This document shows positions 45,650-54,712 of a stretch of 64,000 bases of DNA, piece by piece. A program made the translations under genes and the position numbers. Within the stretch, counting starts at the first letter, position 1; every line of letters begins with the position of its first letter. The notes beneath the pieces were generated by a model that was given only the letters and a program-made list of their open reading frames with translations, did not search any database and was not told the origin of the DNA. This stretch comes from Kitasatospora kifunensis (GTDB taxonomy: Bacteria > Actinomycetota > Actinomycetes > Streptomycetales > Streptomycetaceae), in assembly GCF_014203855.1 (NCBI RefSeq), contig NZ_JACHJV010000001.1:2170001-2234000 (forward strand), in the 5' to 3' direction.

Positions 45650-46396
45650 ATGGACGAGAACACCACCGCCGAGCAGCTCCGCCAGCACGTGGCACCCCGC
45701 TCGAGGGGCCCGCTCGGGCGTCGGCGGCGGAGTCTGGCGGCCGCTGCCCTGCTGCTCTCCCTCGCCGCGACGGTCAGCGCCTGCAACAGCGACGGCACGG
45801 CCAAGAGCACCAGCGCGGCCGCCAGCGCCTCGAGCCCCTCGGCGAGCGGCTCACCCGCCGGCACCGCCAGTGCCTCGCCCTCCCCCAGTGACTCGGCCTC
45901 CCCCAGCGGCTCGACCGGCGGCGGCGCTTCAGCTGCGCCCGGCTCGGCGCAGCCCAGTGCGCCCGGTAGTGGCCCGGCGAGCGCCGCACCCAGCGGCCCG
46001 GCCCCGAGCTCCCCGGCCCCCGGCCAGGCGCAGCCGAGCACGCCCGCCAACTCCACCCCGCCGGCCACCACTCCGCTGCCGGTGGACCCGCAAGGGCAGC
46101 TGAAGCCGGCGAGCTACCTGACCAAGGGGAACCAGCTGACGATCTTCTTCTTCGGCGGGGTCTGCGACAAGTACGGCCTGAAGGCGGACGAGAGCAAGGC
46201 CGGGCAGGTCAGCGTGCAGGTGGTGATCACCCAGAAGCCGCCGGCCGGGCAGCTCTGCCCGGACCTGGTCAAGCAGCAGTCCGTGACGGCCGACCTCGCC
46301 CAGCCCTTGCAGGGCCGCACCGTACTGTCGAGCACCGGGGCGGACGTGCCGCTGGAGTCGGTGCCCAACGGCGGCCCGGTCAGCGCCGGCAACTGA
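45650..46396 (+). CDS. Putative lipoprotein with Ser/Pro/Ala-rich linker
   Basis: A 248-residue exported protein: an Arg-rich N-terminus, a hydrophobic signal and a lipobox VSAC at about residue 45, then a long low-complexity Ser/Ala/Pro/Gly linker (about 50-145) that would span the wall, and a small C-terminal domain (about 150-248) with two Cys (FFGGVCDKYG and LCPDL). The ATG at 45650 follows GAGGA. The C-terminal domain is not assigned to a known family. Confidence 0.8.
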   Translation: MDENTTAEQLRQHVAPRSRGPLGRRRRSLAAAALLLSLAATVSACNSDGTAKSTSAAASASSPSASGSPAGTASASPSPSDSASPSGSTGGGASAAPGSAQPSAPGSGPASAAPSGPAPSSPAPGQAQPSTPANSTPPATTPLPVDPQGQLKPASYLTKGNQLTIFFFGGVCDKYGLKADESKAGQVSVQVVITQKPPAGQLCPDLVKQQSVTADLAQPLQGRTVLSSTGADVPLESVPNGGPVSAGN

Positions 46397-46421
46397 CCGC
46401 ACCGGATTGGCCCTATGACGG

Positions 46422-46465
46422 AAGACGGCGGCGGCCCCGGAATCCTCCGGAGCCGCCGCCGTCTT
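46422..46465. terminator. Bidirectional terminator
   Basis: Outer stem AAGACGGCGGCGGC/GCCGCCGCCGTCTT (14 bp), inner CCGGA/TCCGG (5 bp) and a 4-base loop, located between the convergent lipoprotein and Fe-S carrier genes. Confidence 0.88.
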
Positions 46466-46491
46466 GGTCTTCAGGCTTAGAGCGGTCGCTC

Positions 46492-46845
46492 TTAGCTGAA
46501 GGAGTCGCCGCAGGCGCAGGAGCCGGTGGCGTTCGGGTTGTCGATGGTGAAGCCCTGCTTCTCGATCGTGTCCACGAAGTCCACCGTGGCGCCGCCGAGG
46601 TAAGGGGCGCTCATCCGGTCGGTGACGACCTTGACGCCGTTGAAGTCCTTGACGACGTCGCCGTCGAGCGAGCGCTCGTCGAAGAAGAGCTGGTACCGCA
46701 GGCCGGAGCAGCCGCCGGGCTGCACGGCGACGCGGAGCGCGAGGTCGTCGCGGCCTTCCTGATCCAGCAGGCCCTTCACCTTGGCCGCAGCGGCATCGGT
46801 AAGGAGCAGACCACTCTCGACGGTGGTCTCGTCCTGGACGGTCAT
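46492..46845 (-). CDS. erpA: Iron-sulfur cluster insertion protein (A-type, ErpA/HesB)
   Basis: A-type carrier that delivers Fe-S clusters to apo-proteins. The 117-residue protein has the three conserved cluster cysteines, one in PGGCSGLRY and two in the C-terminal GSCACGDSF. Length is standard. It is a natural partner for the cysteine desulfurase-TusA protein 2.4 kb away and for the Fe-S enzymes NadA and QcrA, although any specific pairing is inference. Confidence 0.95.
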   Translation of the reverse strand: MTVQDETTVESGLLLTDAAAAKVKGLLDQEGRDDLALRVAVQPGGCSGLRYQLFFDERSLDGDVVKDFNGVKVVTDRMSAPYLGGATVDFVDTIEKQGFTIDNPNATGSCACGDSFS

Positions 46846-47092
46846 CTGCTTACTCCCGGTCTATGACGACATACTGCCGCCAGTGCCAACCAGCGGCCGC
46901 CCGGATTGATTCCGGGCAGTGGATCCGATTTCGCGGACGGTGGTCCGCGCTCCGTCCATCCATGCTCGCACACCGCGCCCGCAGCGGTCACCGAACGCCA
47001 GGGCTCGCCCGACCCGGAACCCGCCGGTCAGATCGCACGGCGATCGCGGAAAGCGGGCCCGAGGACGCGGCGCGAACCGGGAGGATGGACAG

Positions 47093-47962
47093 ATGATCCT
47101 GCGTCAGATCCGTGACACCCGCGCGGACGCCGAGACCGTCCGACTGATCGCGGCCGAGGCCTTCGGCGCGCTGCACAGCGGGCCCGCGCAGCTGCCGAGC
47201 GAGGCCGAGATCGCCTGGCACCAGGCTCGGACCAGGCACCTGGCCGGCACCGATCCGCAGGGCTGCTGGCTGGCCGAGCAGGCCGGGCAGGCGATCGGCT
47301 TCGCGCTCTCGATGCGCCGCGAGGGCATGTGGATCCTCGCGCTGACCGCCGTGCTGCCCGAGTTCCAGGGCAAGGGGGTCGGCCGGTTGCTGCTCGAACG
47401 GGCCGCCGAGTACGGCCGGGCCTGCCTGCGCGGCCTGATCACCGTCTCCCCCGACCCGGCCGCCGCCCGCCGCTTCCGCAAGGCCGGTTACAGCCTGCAC
47501 CCGACCATGCGGCTGACCGGCCCGGTCGACCGGGCCGGTCTGCTGGACGCCGGGAGCATCCCGGTGCACCCGGGCAACGCGACCCACCGCGAGCTGCTGG
47601 ACTCGATCGACCGCCAGCTGCGCGGCGCCGCCCACGGCCCGGACCACGAGCTGATGCTCGCCCACTACGACGAACTGCTGGTCGCCGACACCGTGTTCGG
47701 CAGCGGCTACTGCTACCGCCTGGGCGGCAGCGTCACGTTGCTGGCGGCGACCTCCAAGCGGCTGGCGGTACGGCTGCTGCGCGAGGCGCTGGCCCGGGTA
47801 CCCGAGGACACCGAGGCCGACGTGGAGTTCCTCACCGCCGAGCAGGAGTGGGCGGTGGACGTCGGCCTGGAGCTGGGGCTGAGCGTGACCAGCCGCGGCT
47901 GCCTCGCGCTGCGCGGGATGCGGCCGCCGGTGCCGTACCTGCCGGGCAGGTGCTTCCTGTGA
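47093..47962 (+). CDS. GNAT family N-acetyltransferase
   Basis: A 289-residue acetyl-CoA-dependent acetyltransferase. The N-terminal half has the GNAT fold with the acetyl-CoA-binding FQGKGVGRLLLER motif (about 88-100) following LTAVLPE; the C-terminal half may be a second, degenerate GNAT-like domain. The ATG at 47093 is preceded by GGGAGG; the frame stays open upstream to 46919 without conserved sequence. Substrate unknown. It lies divergently from the Fe-S carrier gene. Confidence 0.88.
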   Translation: MILRQIRDTRADAETVRLIAAEAFGALHSGPAQLPSEAEIAWHQARTRHLAGTDPQGCWLAEQAGQAIGFALSMRREGMWILALTAVLPEFQGKGVGRLLLERAAEYGRACLRGLITVSPDPAAARRFRKAGYSLHPTMRLTGPVDRAGLLDAGSIPVHPGNATHRELLDSIDRQLRGAAHGPDHELMLAHYDELLVADTVFGSGYCYRLGGSVTLLAATSKRLAVRLLREALARVPEDTEADVEFLTAEQEWAVDVGLELGLSVTSRGCLALRGMRPPVPYLPGRCFL

Positions 47963-47983
47963 CCGCAGGCCCCTGACTGCTGG

Positions 47984-49400
<1,417 letters not shown>

Positions 49401-49417
49401 GGGGGGCTCCTTCGGCT

Positions 49418-49446
49418 CTGATCTTCGGCTCAGATCTGAAGATCAG
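49418..49446. promoter_or_regulatory. Inverted repeat upstream of the decarboxylase, candidate Lrp operator
   Basis: Perfect 9-bp arms CTGATCTTC (49418-49426) and GAAGATCAG (49438-49446) around 11 bases, 18-46 bases upstream of the decarboxylase GTG and just 5' of its ribosome-binding site. The adjacent gene upstream encodes an Lrp/AsnC regulator, a family that binds dyad sites near its own neighbours. Confidence 0.45.
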
Positions 49447-49575
49447 CCTAGGCAGCGGGGGTGTACGCCCGCGCGTCCGAATGCGCCGGTTCAGGCAGCT
49501 TTCGAGCGTGTTCGACCGGGGTGGCGCAGGTTTCCTGCGCGAGCCCTCCCGCCAGCCCTCTACCAGCCGCCCGTC

Positions 49576-50046
49576 TCAGCCGATCAACTGCGACAGCACC
49601 ACCGAGCTGCGGCTACGCTGCACGCCGGGCTCGCGCCGGATCCGCTCGATCACGGCCTCCAGGTGCCGGGTGTCGGCGGCGCGCAGATGGACCAGGGCGT
49701 CCGGGTCACCGGTCACCGTCCACGCCGCTACCACCTCGGCGAACTGCCGCAGGCTGGCCAGGATCTCCTCGGGGGCGGTGCGCTCGCGGCAGTAGATCTC
49801 CACGAAGGCCTCGGTCTGCCAGCCCAGCACCTCAGGGTCGAGCACCACGGTGAAGCCGCGCACCACCCCGCGCGAGCGCAGCCGGTCGATCCGACGACGC
49901 ACCGCGGTGGCGGAGAGGTTGGCGAGCAGACCGATGTCGGCGTACGAGGCTCGCCCGTCCCGGCCCAGATGGGCCAGGAGCAGGCGGTCGGTCTCGTCGA
50001 GCACGACGCTCCCGGACGCTCTGATTGGCTCGGTCTGCTCGCTCAT
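49576..50046 (-). CDS. Lrp/AsnC-family transcriptional regulator
   Basis: A 156-residue amino-acid-responsive regulator with an N-terminal helix-turn-helix (about 15-75: LDETDRLLLAHLGRDGRASYADIG, ATAVRRRIDRL) and a C-terminal RAM domain (about 80-150, VTGDPDALVHL). Probably regulates the decarboxylase 175 bases downstream and itself. The ATG at 50046 lacks a strong ribosome-binding site but has the family-typical N-terminus. Confidence 0.93.
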   Translation of the reverse strand: MSEQTEPIRASGSVVLDETDRLLLAHLGRDGRASYADIGLLANLSATAVRRRIDRLRSRGVVRGFTVVLDPEVLGWQTEAFVEIYCRERTAPEEILASLRQFAEVVAAWTVTGDPDALVHLRAADTRHLEAVIERIRREPGVQRSRSSVVLSQLIG

Positions 50047-50200
50047 GCGGGGCGGGGCCTCCAGGGCTCGGGGGGCGAAGGGCCCAAGATGAAGGGCTCA
50101 GAGTGAACCCTCAGAAGGAAAGCGGAGTGGCTGTCGCCCCATTCTCCCGGACCTCGGTGATCAGTCCACCGCCACGATCAAGAAAACCGTGATCAGGCGG

Positions 50201-50285
50201 CCTCCGTGGTCGATCGGCCTCCGTGGTCGATCGGCCACCCCGGCCAGTCGGCCACCTCGGTCAGTCGGCCACCCTGGTCAGTCGG
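50201..50285. repeat. Five 17-bp tandem repeats overlapping the 3' end of an oxidoreductase gene
   Basis: Five contiguous 17-base units at 50201, 50218, 50235, 50252 and 50269, of the form CCTCCGTGGTCGATCGG (first two identical) changing to CCACC-GGTCAGTCGG in the last three. The last unit runs into the stop codon of the minus-strand oxidoreductase gene. Function unknown; probably a minisatellite. Confidence 0.85.
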
Positions 50286-51207
50286 CCAGGAGCACGATCT
50301 TGCCCCGGGTCCGCCCCTCGGCGATCAGCAGCTGCGCCGAGACGGCCTGGGCCAGCGGGAAGGTCGAGGCGACCGTGACGGTCAGCCGGCCGCTGTCCGC
50401 CAGCTCGCCCAGCGCCGCGAGGTCCTCGGCGTCCGGGCGCACGAAGACGGCGTGGCCGCCGAAGGCGAGCACGTCGACGTCGACGATCGAGGCGATCCTG
50501 GTCGGGTCCTTGACCAGCTCGCGGGAGGCCGCCAGCGCCTCGCCGCCGCCGACCAGGACGAAGGCCGCGTCCACCCCGCCGGGCGCCATCGTCCGCACCC
50601 GCTCCACCAGGCCCTCGCCGTAGCTCACCGGCTCGGCGCCCAAGGAGCGCAGGTACTCGTGGTTGTGCTCGCCGGCGGTGCCGATCACCCGGGCGCCGCG
50701 GGCCACCGCGATCTGGGTGGCGAGGCCGCCGACCCCGCCGGCCGCCGCGTGGATCAGCACGGTGTCACCGGTGGTGACCGCCAGCGCCTTGACCAGGCCC
50801 TGGTAGGCCGTGAGCCCGGCCAGCGGCAGCCCGCCGGCCTGCGCCCAGCTGAGCGAGGCGGGTTTGCGCGCCAGGGTGCGCACCGGGGCCGCCACCAGCT
50901 CGGCGTAGGTGCCGTGCTGGACGGAGTCCTTGCGGACGTAGCCCATCACCTCGTCGCCCACCTGGTACTCGGTGACGGCCGCGCCCACCCGCTCGACCAC
51001 GCCGGCCACGTCCCAGCCCATGATCAGCGGGAAGTGCACGTCCAGCAGCGCGTCGAGGTAGCCCTCGCGGACCTGCCAGTCGACCGGGTTCACCCCCACC
51101 GCCCTGACCCGGATCAGGACCGTGTCGGGAGCCACCTTGGGGTCGGGCAGCTCGACGTACTCGACGACCTCGGGGCCGCCGTACCTGTTGATCGCGATTG
51201 CCTTCAT
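50278..51207 (-). CDS. NADP-dependent quinone oxidoreductase/alcohol dehydrogenase-like protein
   Basis: A 309-residue medium-chain dehydrogenase/reductase of the zinc-independent quinone oxidoreductase type. Features are NPVDWQVREG and MGWDVAGVVERVG in the N-terminal GroES-like domain and the HAAAGGVGGLATQIA Rossmann nucleotide loop. Zinc-ligand cysteines are absent. The ATG at 51207 follows GGGG and starts the conserved MKAIAINRYGG; an extension to 51246 is non-conserved. Substrate unknown. Divergent from nadA across 207 bases. Confidence 0.9.
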   Translation of the reverse strand: MKAIAINRYGGPEVVEYVELPDPKVAPDTVLIRVRAVGVNPVDWQVREGYLDALLDVHFPLIMGWDVAGVVERVGAAVTEYQVGDEVMGYVRKDSVQHGTYAELVAAPVRTLARKPASLSWAQAGGLPLAGLTAYQGLVKALAVTTGDTVLIHAAAGGVGGLATQIAVARGARVIGTAGEHNHEYLRSLGAEPVSYGEGLVERVRTMAPGGVDAAFVLVGGGEALAASRELVKDPTRIASIVDVDVLAFGGHAVFVRPDAEDLAALGELADSGRLTVTVASTFPLAQAVSAQLLIAEGRTRGKIVLLAD

Positions 51208-51344
51208 ATCCCCAGGAAACACGCTCGCGCGCCGGTTCCTCGGCATATTGCTGACGTTGCGTCAGGTCGACGCGCTGGACGGATGTGGCGTCGAGTCGTT
51301 CGCGTCACATTGACACGATGGCCATCGTCAGACTGACGCGAACG

Positions 51345-51361
51345 CGTTATCATAGATAACG
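51345..51361. promoter_or_regulatory. Palindrome upstream of nadA, candidate NAD-regulator operator
   Basis: CGTTATC, ATA, GATAACG: perfect 7-bp arms around a 3-base centre, AT-rich against the local GC-rich background and 53 bases before the nadA start. NadA genes in actinobacteria are often controlled by NrtR or NiaR regulators that bind such palindromes. A second palindrome ACGATGG-CCATCGT lies at 51315-51328. Which regulator binds is inference. Confidence 0.55.
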
Positions 51362-51414
51362 TCAGATAGACGAGAAGGCTGGGAGCGTCCGGCCGCACAG
51401 GAGGGCACCCGCCC

Positions 51415-52596
51415 GTGACCACCACCGTTGACACCACGTTCGCCGAGCCGACCGCCACGCCGCTCGCCCTGCTGCTGCTCGGCCGCCAGGCCGACCCGAA
51501 CAGCGAGCGCGGCGTGGAGTGTCCCGGCGACCTGCCGCCCGCCTCCGACCCGGACCTGGTGGAGCGCGCCCGCGCCGCCAAGGCCAAGCTCGGCGACCGG
51601 GTGTTCATCCTGGGGCACCACTACCAGCGCGACGAGGTCATCGAGTTCGCCGATGTCACCGGCGACTCCTTCAAGCTCGCCCGGGACGCCGCCGCCCGCC
51701 CGGAGGCCGAGTACATCGTCTTCTGCGGCGTGCACTTCATGGCCGAGTCCGCCGACATCCTCACCGGCGACGCCCAGCAGGTCATCCTGCCCGACCTCGC
51801 GGCCGGCTGCTCGATGGCCGACATGGCCACCGCCGAGCAGGTCGCCGAGTGCTGGGACGTCCTCACCGAGGCCGGCATAGCCGACGTCACCGTCCCGGTC
51901 TCGTACATGAACTCCTCCGCCGACATCAAGGCCTTCACCGGCAAGCACGGCGGCACCATCTGCACCTCCTCCAACGCCAAGCGCGCGCTGGAGTGGGCCT
52001 ACGAGCAGGGGCAGAAGGTGCTCTTCCTGCCCGACCAGCACCTGGGCCGCAACACCGCGGTGCGCGACCTGGGCTTCTCGCTGGACGACTGCGTGCTCTA
52101 CAACCCGCACAAGCCGAACGGCGGGCTGACCGTCGAGCAGCTGCGCGACGCGAAGATGATCCTGTGGCGCGGCCACTGCTCGGTGCACGGCCGGTTCACC
52201 GTGGAGTCGGTGGACGAGGTCCGCGAGCGGATCCCGGGCGTCACCGTGATGGTGCACCCCGAGTGCCGCCACGAGGTGGTCGCGGCCGCCGACGAGGTGG
52301 GCTCGACCGAGTACATCATCAAGGCGCTGGAGGCCGCCGAGCCCGGCTCCAAGTGGGCGATCGGCACCGAACTCAACCTGGTGCGCAGACTGGCGAAGGC
52401 GCACCCGGACAAGGAGATCGTCTTCCTGGACCGCTCGGTCTGCTTCTGCTCCACGATGAACCGGATCGACCTGCCGCACCTGGTCTGGGCGCTGGAGTCG
52501 CTGGTCGAGGGCCGGGTGCCGAACGTGATCACGGTCGACCTGGAGACCGAGAAGTACGCCAAGGCCGCGCTGGACCGGATGCTGGCGCTGCCGTAA
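51415..52596 (+). CDS. nadA: Quinolinate synthase A
   Basis: Condenses iminoaspartate with dihydroxyacetone phosphate to quinolinate in de novo NAD synthesis, using a [4Fe-4S] cluster. The 393-residue protein has GHHYQRDEVI, the FCGVHFMAE segment with a cluster cysteine, HPECRHEVV with another and VCFCSTMNRIDLPHL near the C-terminus. Length is typical of the long actinobacterial form. The GTG at 51415 follows AGGAGGG about nine bases upstream. nadB and nadC are not in this window. Confidence 0.95.
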   Translation: MTTTVDTTFAEPTATPLALLLLGRQADPNSERGVECPGDLPPASDPDLVERARAAKAKLGDRVFILGHHYQRDEVIEFADVTGDSFKLARDAAARPEAEYIVFCGVHFMAESADILTGDAQQVILPDLAAGCSMADMATAEQVAECWDVLTEAGIADVTVPVSYMNSSADIKAFTGKHGGTICTSSNAKRALEWAYEQGQKVLFLPDQHLGRNTAVRDLGFSLDDCVLYNPHKPNGGLTVEQLRDAKMILWRGHCSVHGRFTVESVDEVRERIPGVTVMVHPECRHEVVAAADEVGSTEYIIKALEAAEPGSKWAIGTELNLVRRLAKAHPDKEIVFLDRSVCFCSTMNRIDLPHLVWALESLVEGRVPNVITVDLETEKYAKAALDRMLALP

Positions 52597-52606
52597 CACC
52601 CGGGTG

Positions 52607-52631
52607 GGGCCCGGGGCTCGTCCCCGGGCCC
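52607..52631 (+). terminator. Terminator after nadA (first hairpin)
   Basis: GGGCCCGGGG/CCCCGGGCCC, 10 bp with a 5-base loop, 11 bases after the nadA stop. Confidence 0.7.
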
Positions 52632-52632
52632 G

Positions 52633-52665
52633 CGGATACGGCCCGGATACGGCCCGGATACGGCT
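52633..52665. repeat. Three 11-bp tandem repeats
   Basis: CGGATACGGCC three times in a row (last base of copy three differs), between two terminator hairpins downstream of nadA. Non-coding. Confidence 0.75.
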
Positions 52666-52705
52666 GAGGGGCGGCGCCCACCAGGTGGGTGCCGCCCCTC
52701 AGCCG
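52661..52705. terminator. Bidirectional terminator between nadA and pspAA
   Basis: A long hairpin: CGGCTGAGGGGCGGC paired with GCCGCCCCTCAGCCG, continuing through GCCCACC with one wobble pair to a short loop. It separates convergent nadA and the pspAA-pspA operon. Confidence 0.88.
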
Positions 52706-52712
52706 TTCGTCC

Positions 52713-53006
52713 TTACTCCGGCAGACCCGGAATCAGTCCATCGCCCTCGGACCGCAGCAGTTCGCGGACCTGGTCGAGCGACGCGCCCTCGTCCGGCAGG
52801 ATCAGCTCGGACGGCTCCAGCGAGTCGTCCGGCAGGGGGGACCCGACCTCACGGATCGCGCTGAGCAGGCTGCCCAGACTCGATCGGAAAGCCGCCTCGT
52901 CCCCCGATTCCAGAGCAGTGAGCAGCTCGTCATCGAGCTGGTTCAGCCGGTTCAGGTGCTCGTCCGCCACCTGGAACTGGCCCTCACCCATGATCCTCAT
53001 GATCAT
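52713..53006 (-). CDS. pspAA: PspA-associated protein PspAA
   Basis: A 97-residue acidic protein with the N-terminus MIMRIMGEGQFQV and the LNRLNQLDDELLTALESGDE stretch typical of the small PspA-associated protein found directly after pspA in actinobacteria. No enzyme motif. The gene begins 36 bases after the pspA stop on the same strand, so the two are co-transcribed. Likely a partner or regulator of PspA in membrane stress; mechanism not known. ATG 53006 is preferred over ATG 53000. Confidence 0.85.
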   Translation of the reverse strand: MIMRIMGEGQFQVADEHLNRLNQLDDELLTALESGDEAAFRSSLGSLLSAIREVGSPLPDDSLEPSELILPDEGASLDQVRELLRSEGDGLIPGLPE

Positions 53007-53041
53007 GCTGGCGTCTCTCCCTGCTGTCGAAGCGGCCGACG

Positions 53042-53863
53042 TTACTTGTGGTAGTTGATGCTCGGCGGCGGGGTGTCCTGCTGCGCCTGGCCGCCGTGCT
53101 GCTGCGCGCCGCCACCGTTGCCCTGCTCGATCGCGGCCGGGCCCGCAGCGGGTCCGCCGCCGAGCTCGGCCTTCATCCGGGCCAGCTCCAGCTCGACGTC
53201 GCTGCCGCCGGCCACCCGCTCCAGCTCGGCCTCGATGTCGTCCTTGCGACCCAGACCGCTCGCGTCGTCCAGCGCGCCCGAGGCGAGCAGCTCGTCGATC
53301 GCACCGGCACGGGCCTGCATCTGCGCGGTCTTGTCCTCGGCCCGCTGGATGGCCAGGCCCACGTCGCCCATCTCCTCCGAGATCCCGGAGAAGGACTCCG
53401 CGATCCGGGTCTGCGCCTGGGCGGCGGTGTACGTGGCCTTGATGGTCTCCTTCTTGGTGCGGAAGGCGTCCACCTTGGCCTGCAGCCGCTGGGAGGCGAG
53501 CGTGAGCTTCTCCTCCTCGGCCTGGAGCTGCTGGTACTGCACCTCCAGATCGTTGATCTGCGACTGCATCGCGGACTTGCGGGTCAGCGCCTCGCGGGCG
53601 AGGTCCTCGCGGCCGAGGGAGAGCGCCTTGCGGCCCTGGTCCTCGTACTTGGCGGACTGCTGCTGGAGCTGAGTCAGCTGCAGCTCCAGGCGCTTGCGCG
53701 AGGTGGCGACATCCGCCACGCCCCTGCGCACCTTCTGCAGCAGTTCAAGCTGCTTCTGGTACGAGTAGTCGAGCGTCTCGCGCGGATCTTCTGCACGGTC
53801 CAAGGCCTTGTTGGCCTTGGACTTGAAGATCAGCCCCATACGCTTCATGATTCCGTCGCTCAT
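53042..53863 (-). CDS. pspA: PspA/IM30 (phage shock protein A) family protein
   Basis: Membrane-binding ESCRT-III-like protein that polymerises on damaged membranes. The 273-residue chain is almost entirely helical, with the N-terminal amphipathic helix (MKRMGLIFKSKANKAL) and long coiled coils (about 25-180), then a Gly/Gln/Ala/Pro-rich tail absent in E. coli PspA. The EDPRETLDYSYQKQLELL segment is a family signature. No pspBC partners are present; actinobacteria lack them. The ATG at 53863 gives the full amphipathic helix. Confidence 0.93.
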   Translation of the reverse strand: MSDGIMKRMGLIFKSKANKALDRAEDPRETLDYSYQKQLELLQKVRRGVADVATSRKRLELQLTQLQQQSAKYEDQGRKALSLGREDLAREALTRKSAMQSQINDLEVQYQQLQAEEEKLTLASQRLQAKVDAFRTKKETIKATYTAAQAQTRIAESFSGISEEMGDVGLAIQRAEDKTAQMQARAGAIDELLASGALDDASGLGRKDDIEAELERVAGGSDVELELARMKAELGGGPAAGPAAIEQGNGGGAQQHGGQAQQDTPPPSINYHK

Positions 53864-54002
53864 GGGCCTCGGGTGCCCCCTTCTCCGGCCTGCGGTTTCT
53901 ATCTCGTACCGAAATCTACTGCGAGTGTATGTGCAGCGGGGCCATCACCGCAGTACACCTACCTGCAACAAGAGTGCTACGGCTGGAGCCTCGACGGCCT
54001 CC

Positions 54003-54039
54003 TCCCCCAGGTGGATCTCCTGGTGGATCTCCTGGGGGA
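54003..54039. repeat. Inverted repeat enclosing a 12-bp tandem duplication
   Basis: Arms TCCCCCAGG and CCTGGGGGA enclose two exact copies of GTGGATCTCCTG (54011-54022 and 54023-54034). It lies in the 249-base divergent region between pspA and the DUF3043 gene. It may be a terminator-like relic or a regulatory site; function unknown. Confidence 0.5.
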
Positions 54040-54112
54040 CTCCCTGACAGGGCAGCTGGGCAATGCCCCGGGGGATGGGGGTGATTGCGTGGCCAGCACG
54101 TAGGCTTGTCAT

Positions 54113-54712
54113 GTGTTCCGACGCCGTTCAGATGATTCCCCCTCCTCCGCCACCGTGCTGGCCGAGCAGGACGACGCGCCCGTCAGCCGCGATCCGCAGG
54201 CTCCCAAGGGCCGTCCGACGCCCAAGCGCAGCGAGGCCGAGGCCAACCGGCGCACCCGGGTGACGGTCCCCAAGGACCGCAAGGAGGCCGCCAAGCAGTC
54301 GCGCGAGCGGCTGCGGGCCGAGCGCGAGAAGCAGCGCCTGGCGCTGCTCAACGGCGACGAGCGCGCGCTGCCGGCCCGTGACAAGGGCCCGGTGCGCCGC
54401 TTCACCCGCGACTACATGGACTCGCGCTGGTCGCTGGCCGAGTTCTTCCTGCCGTTCGCCGTGGTGATCCTGGTTCTCAGTGTGCTGCGGGTGCCGGCCC
54501 TGCAGCTGCTCTCCACGCTGCTCTTCGCCCTCTTCCTGGTGCTGGTCATCGTCGACTTCCTGCGCCTGGGCCTGGGCCTGCGCAAGTCGCTGGCGAACCG
54601 GTTCCCGGACGAGAGCCACCGTGGCGCGGTCGGCTACGGCCTGATGCGCAACCTGCAGATGCGCCGGCTGCGGCTGCCCAAGCCGCAGGTGAAGCGGGGC
54701 GAGCACCCCTGA
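54113..54712 (+). CDS. DUF3043 domain-containing membrane protein
   Basis: A 199-residue actinobacterial protein: a Lys/Arg/Glu-rich N-terminal half with a PKDRKEAAKQSRERLRAE basic helix, then two adjacent membrane helices (about 112-150) after DYMDSRWSLAEFFLPF, and a basic C-terminus. No function is known for DUF3043. The GTG at 54113 has no ribosome-binding site and lies close to a TAGGCT hexamer at 54100-54105, so it may be translated from a leaderless mRNA. Its stop overlaps the candidate CTG start of the methyltransferase. Confidence 0.88.
   Translation: MFRRRSDDSPSSATVLAEQDDAPVSRDPQAPKGRPTPKRSEAEANRRTRVTVPKDRKEAAKQSRERLRAEREKQRLALLNGDERALPARDKGPVRRFTRDYMDSRWSLAEFFLPFAVVILVLSVLRVPALQLLSTLLFALFLVLVIVDFLRLGLGLRKSLANRFPDESHRGAVGYGLMRNLQMRRLRLPKPQVKRGEHP

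Noticed and set aside
50201..50285. CRISPR-like array at the 17-bp repeats
   Set aside because: The units are contiguous without spacers and no cas genes are present.
53948..54112. A small RNA or coding gene between pspA and the DUF3043 gene
   Set aside because: Only a hairpin with a 12-bp duplication is seen; no reading frame or recognisable RNA family.
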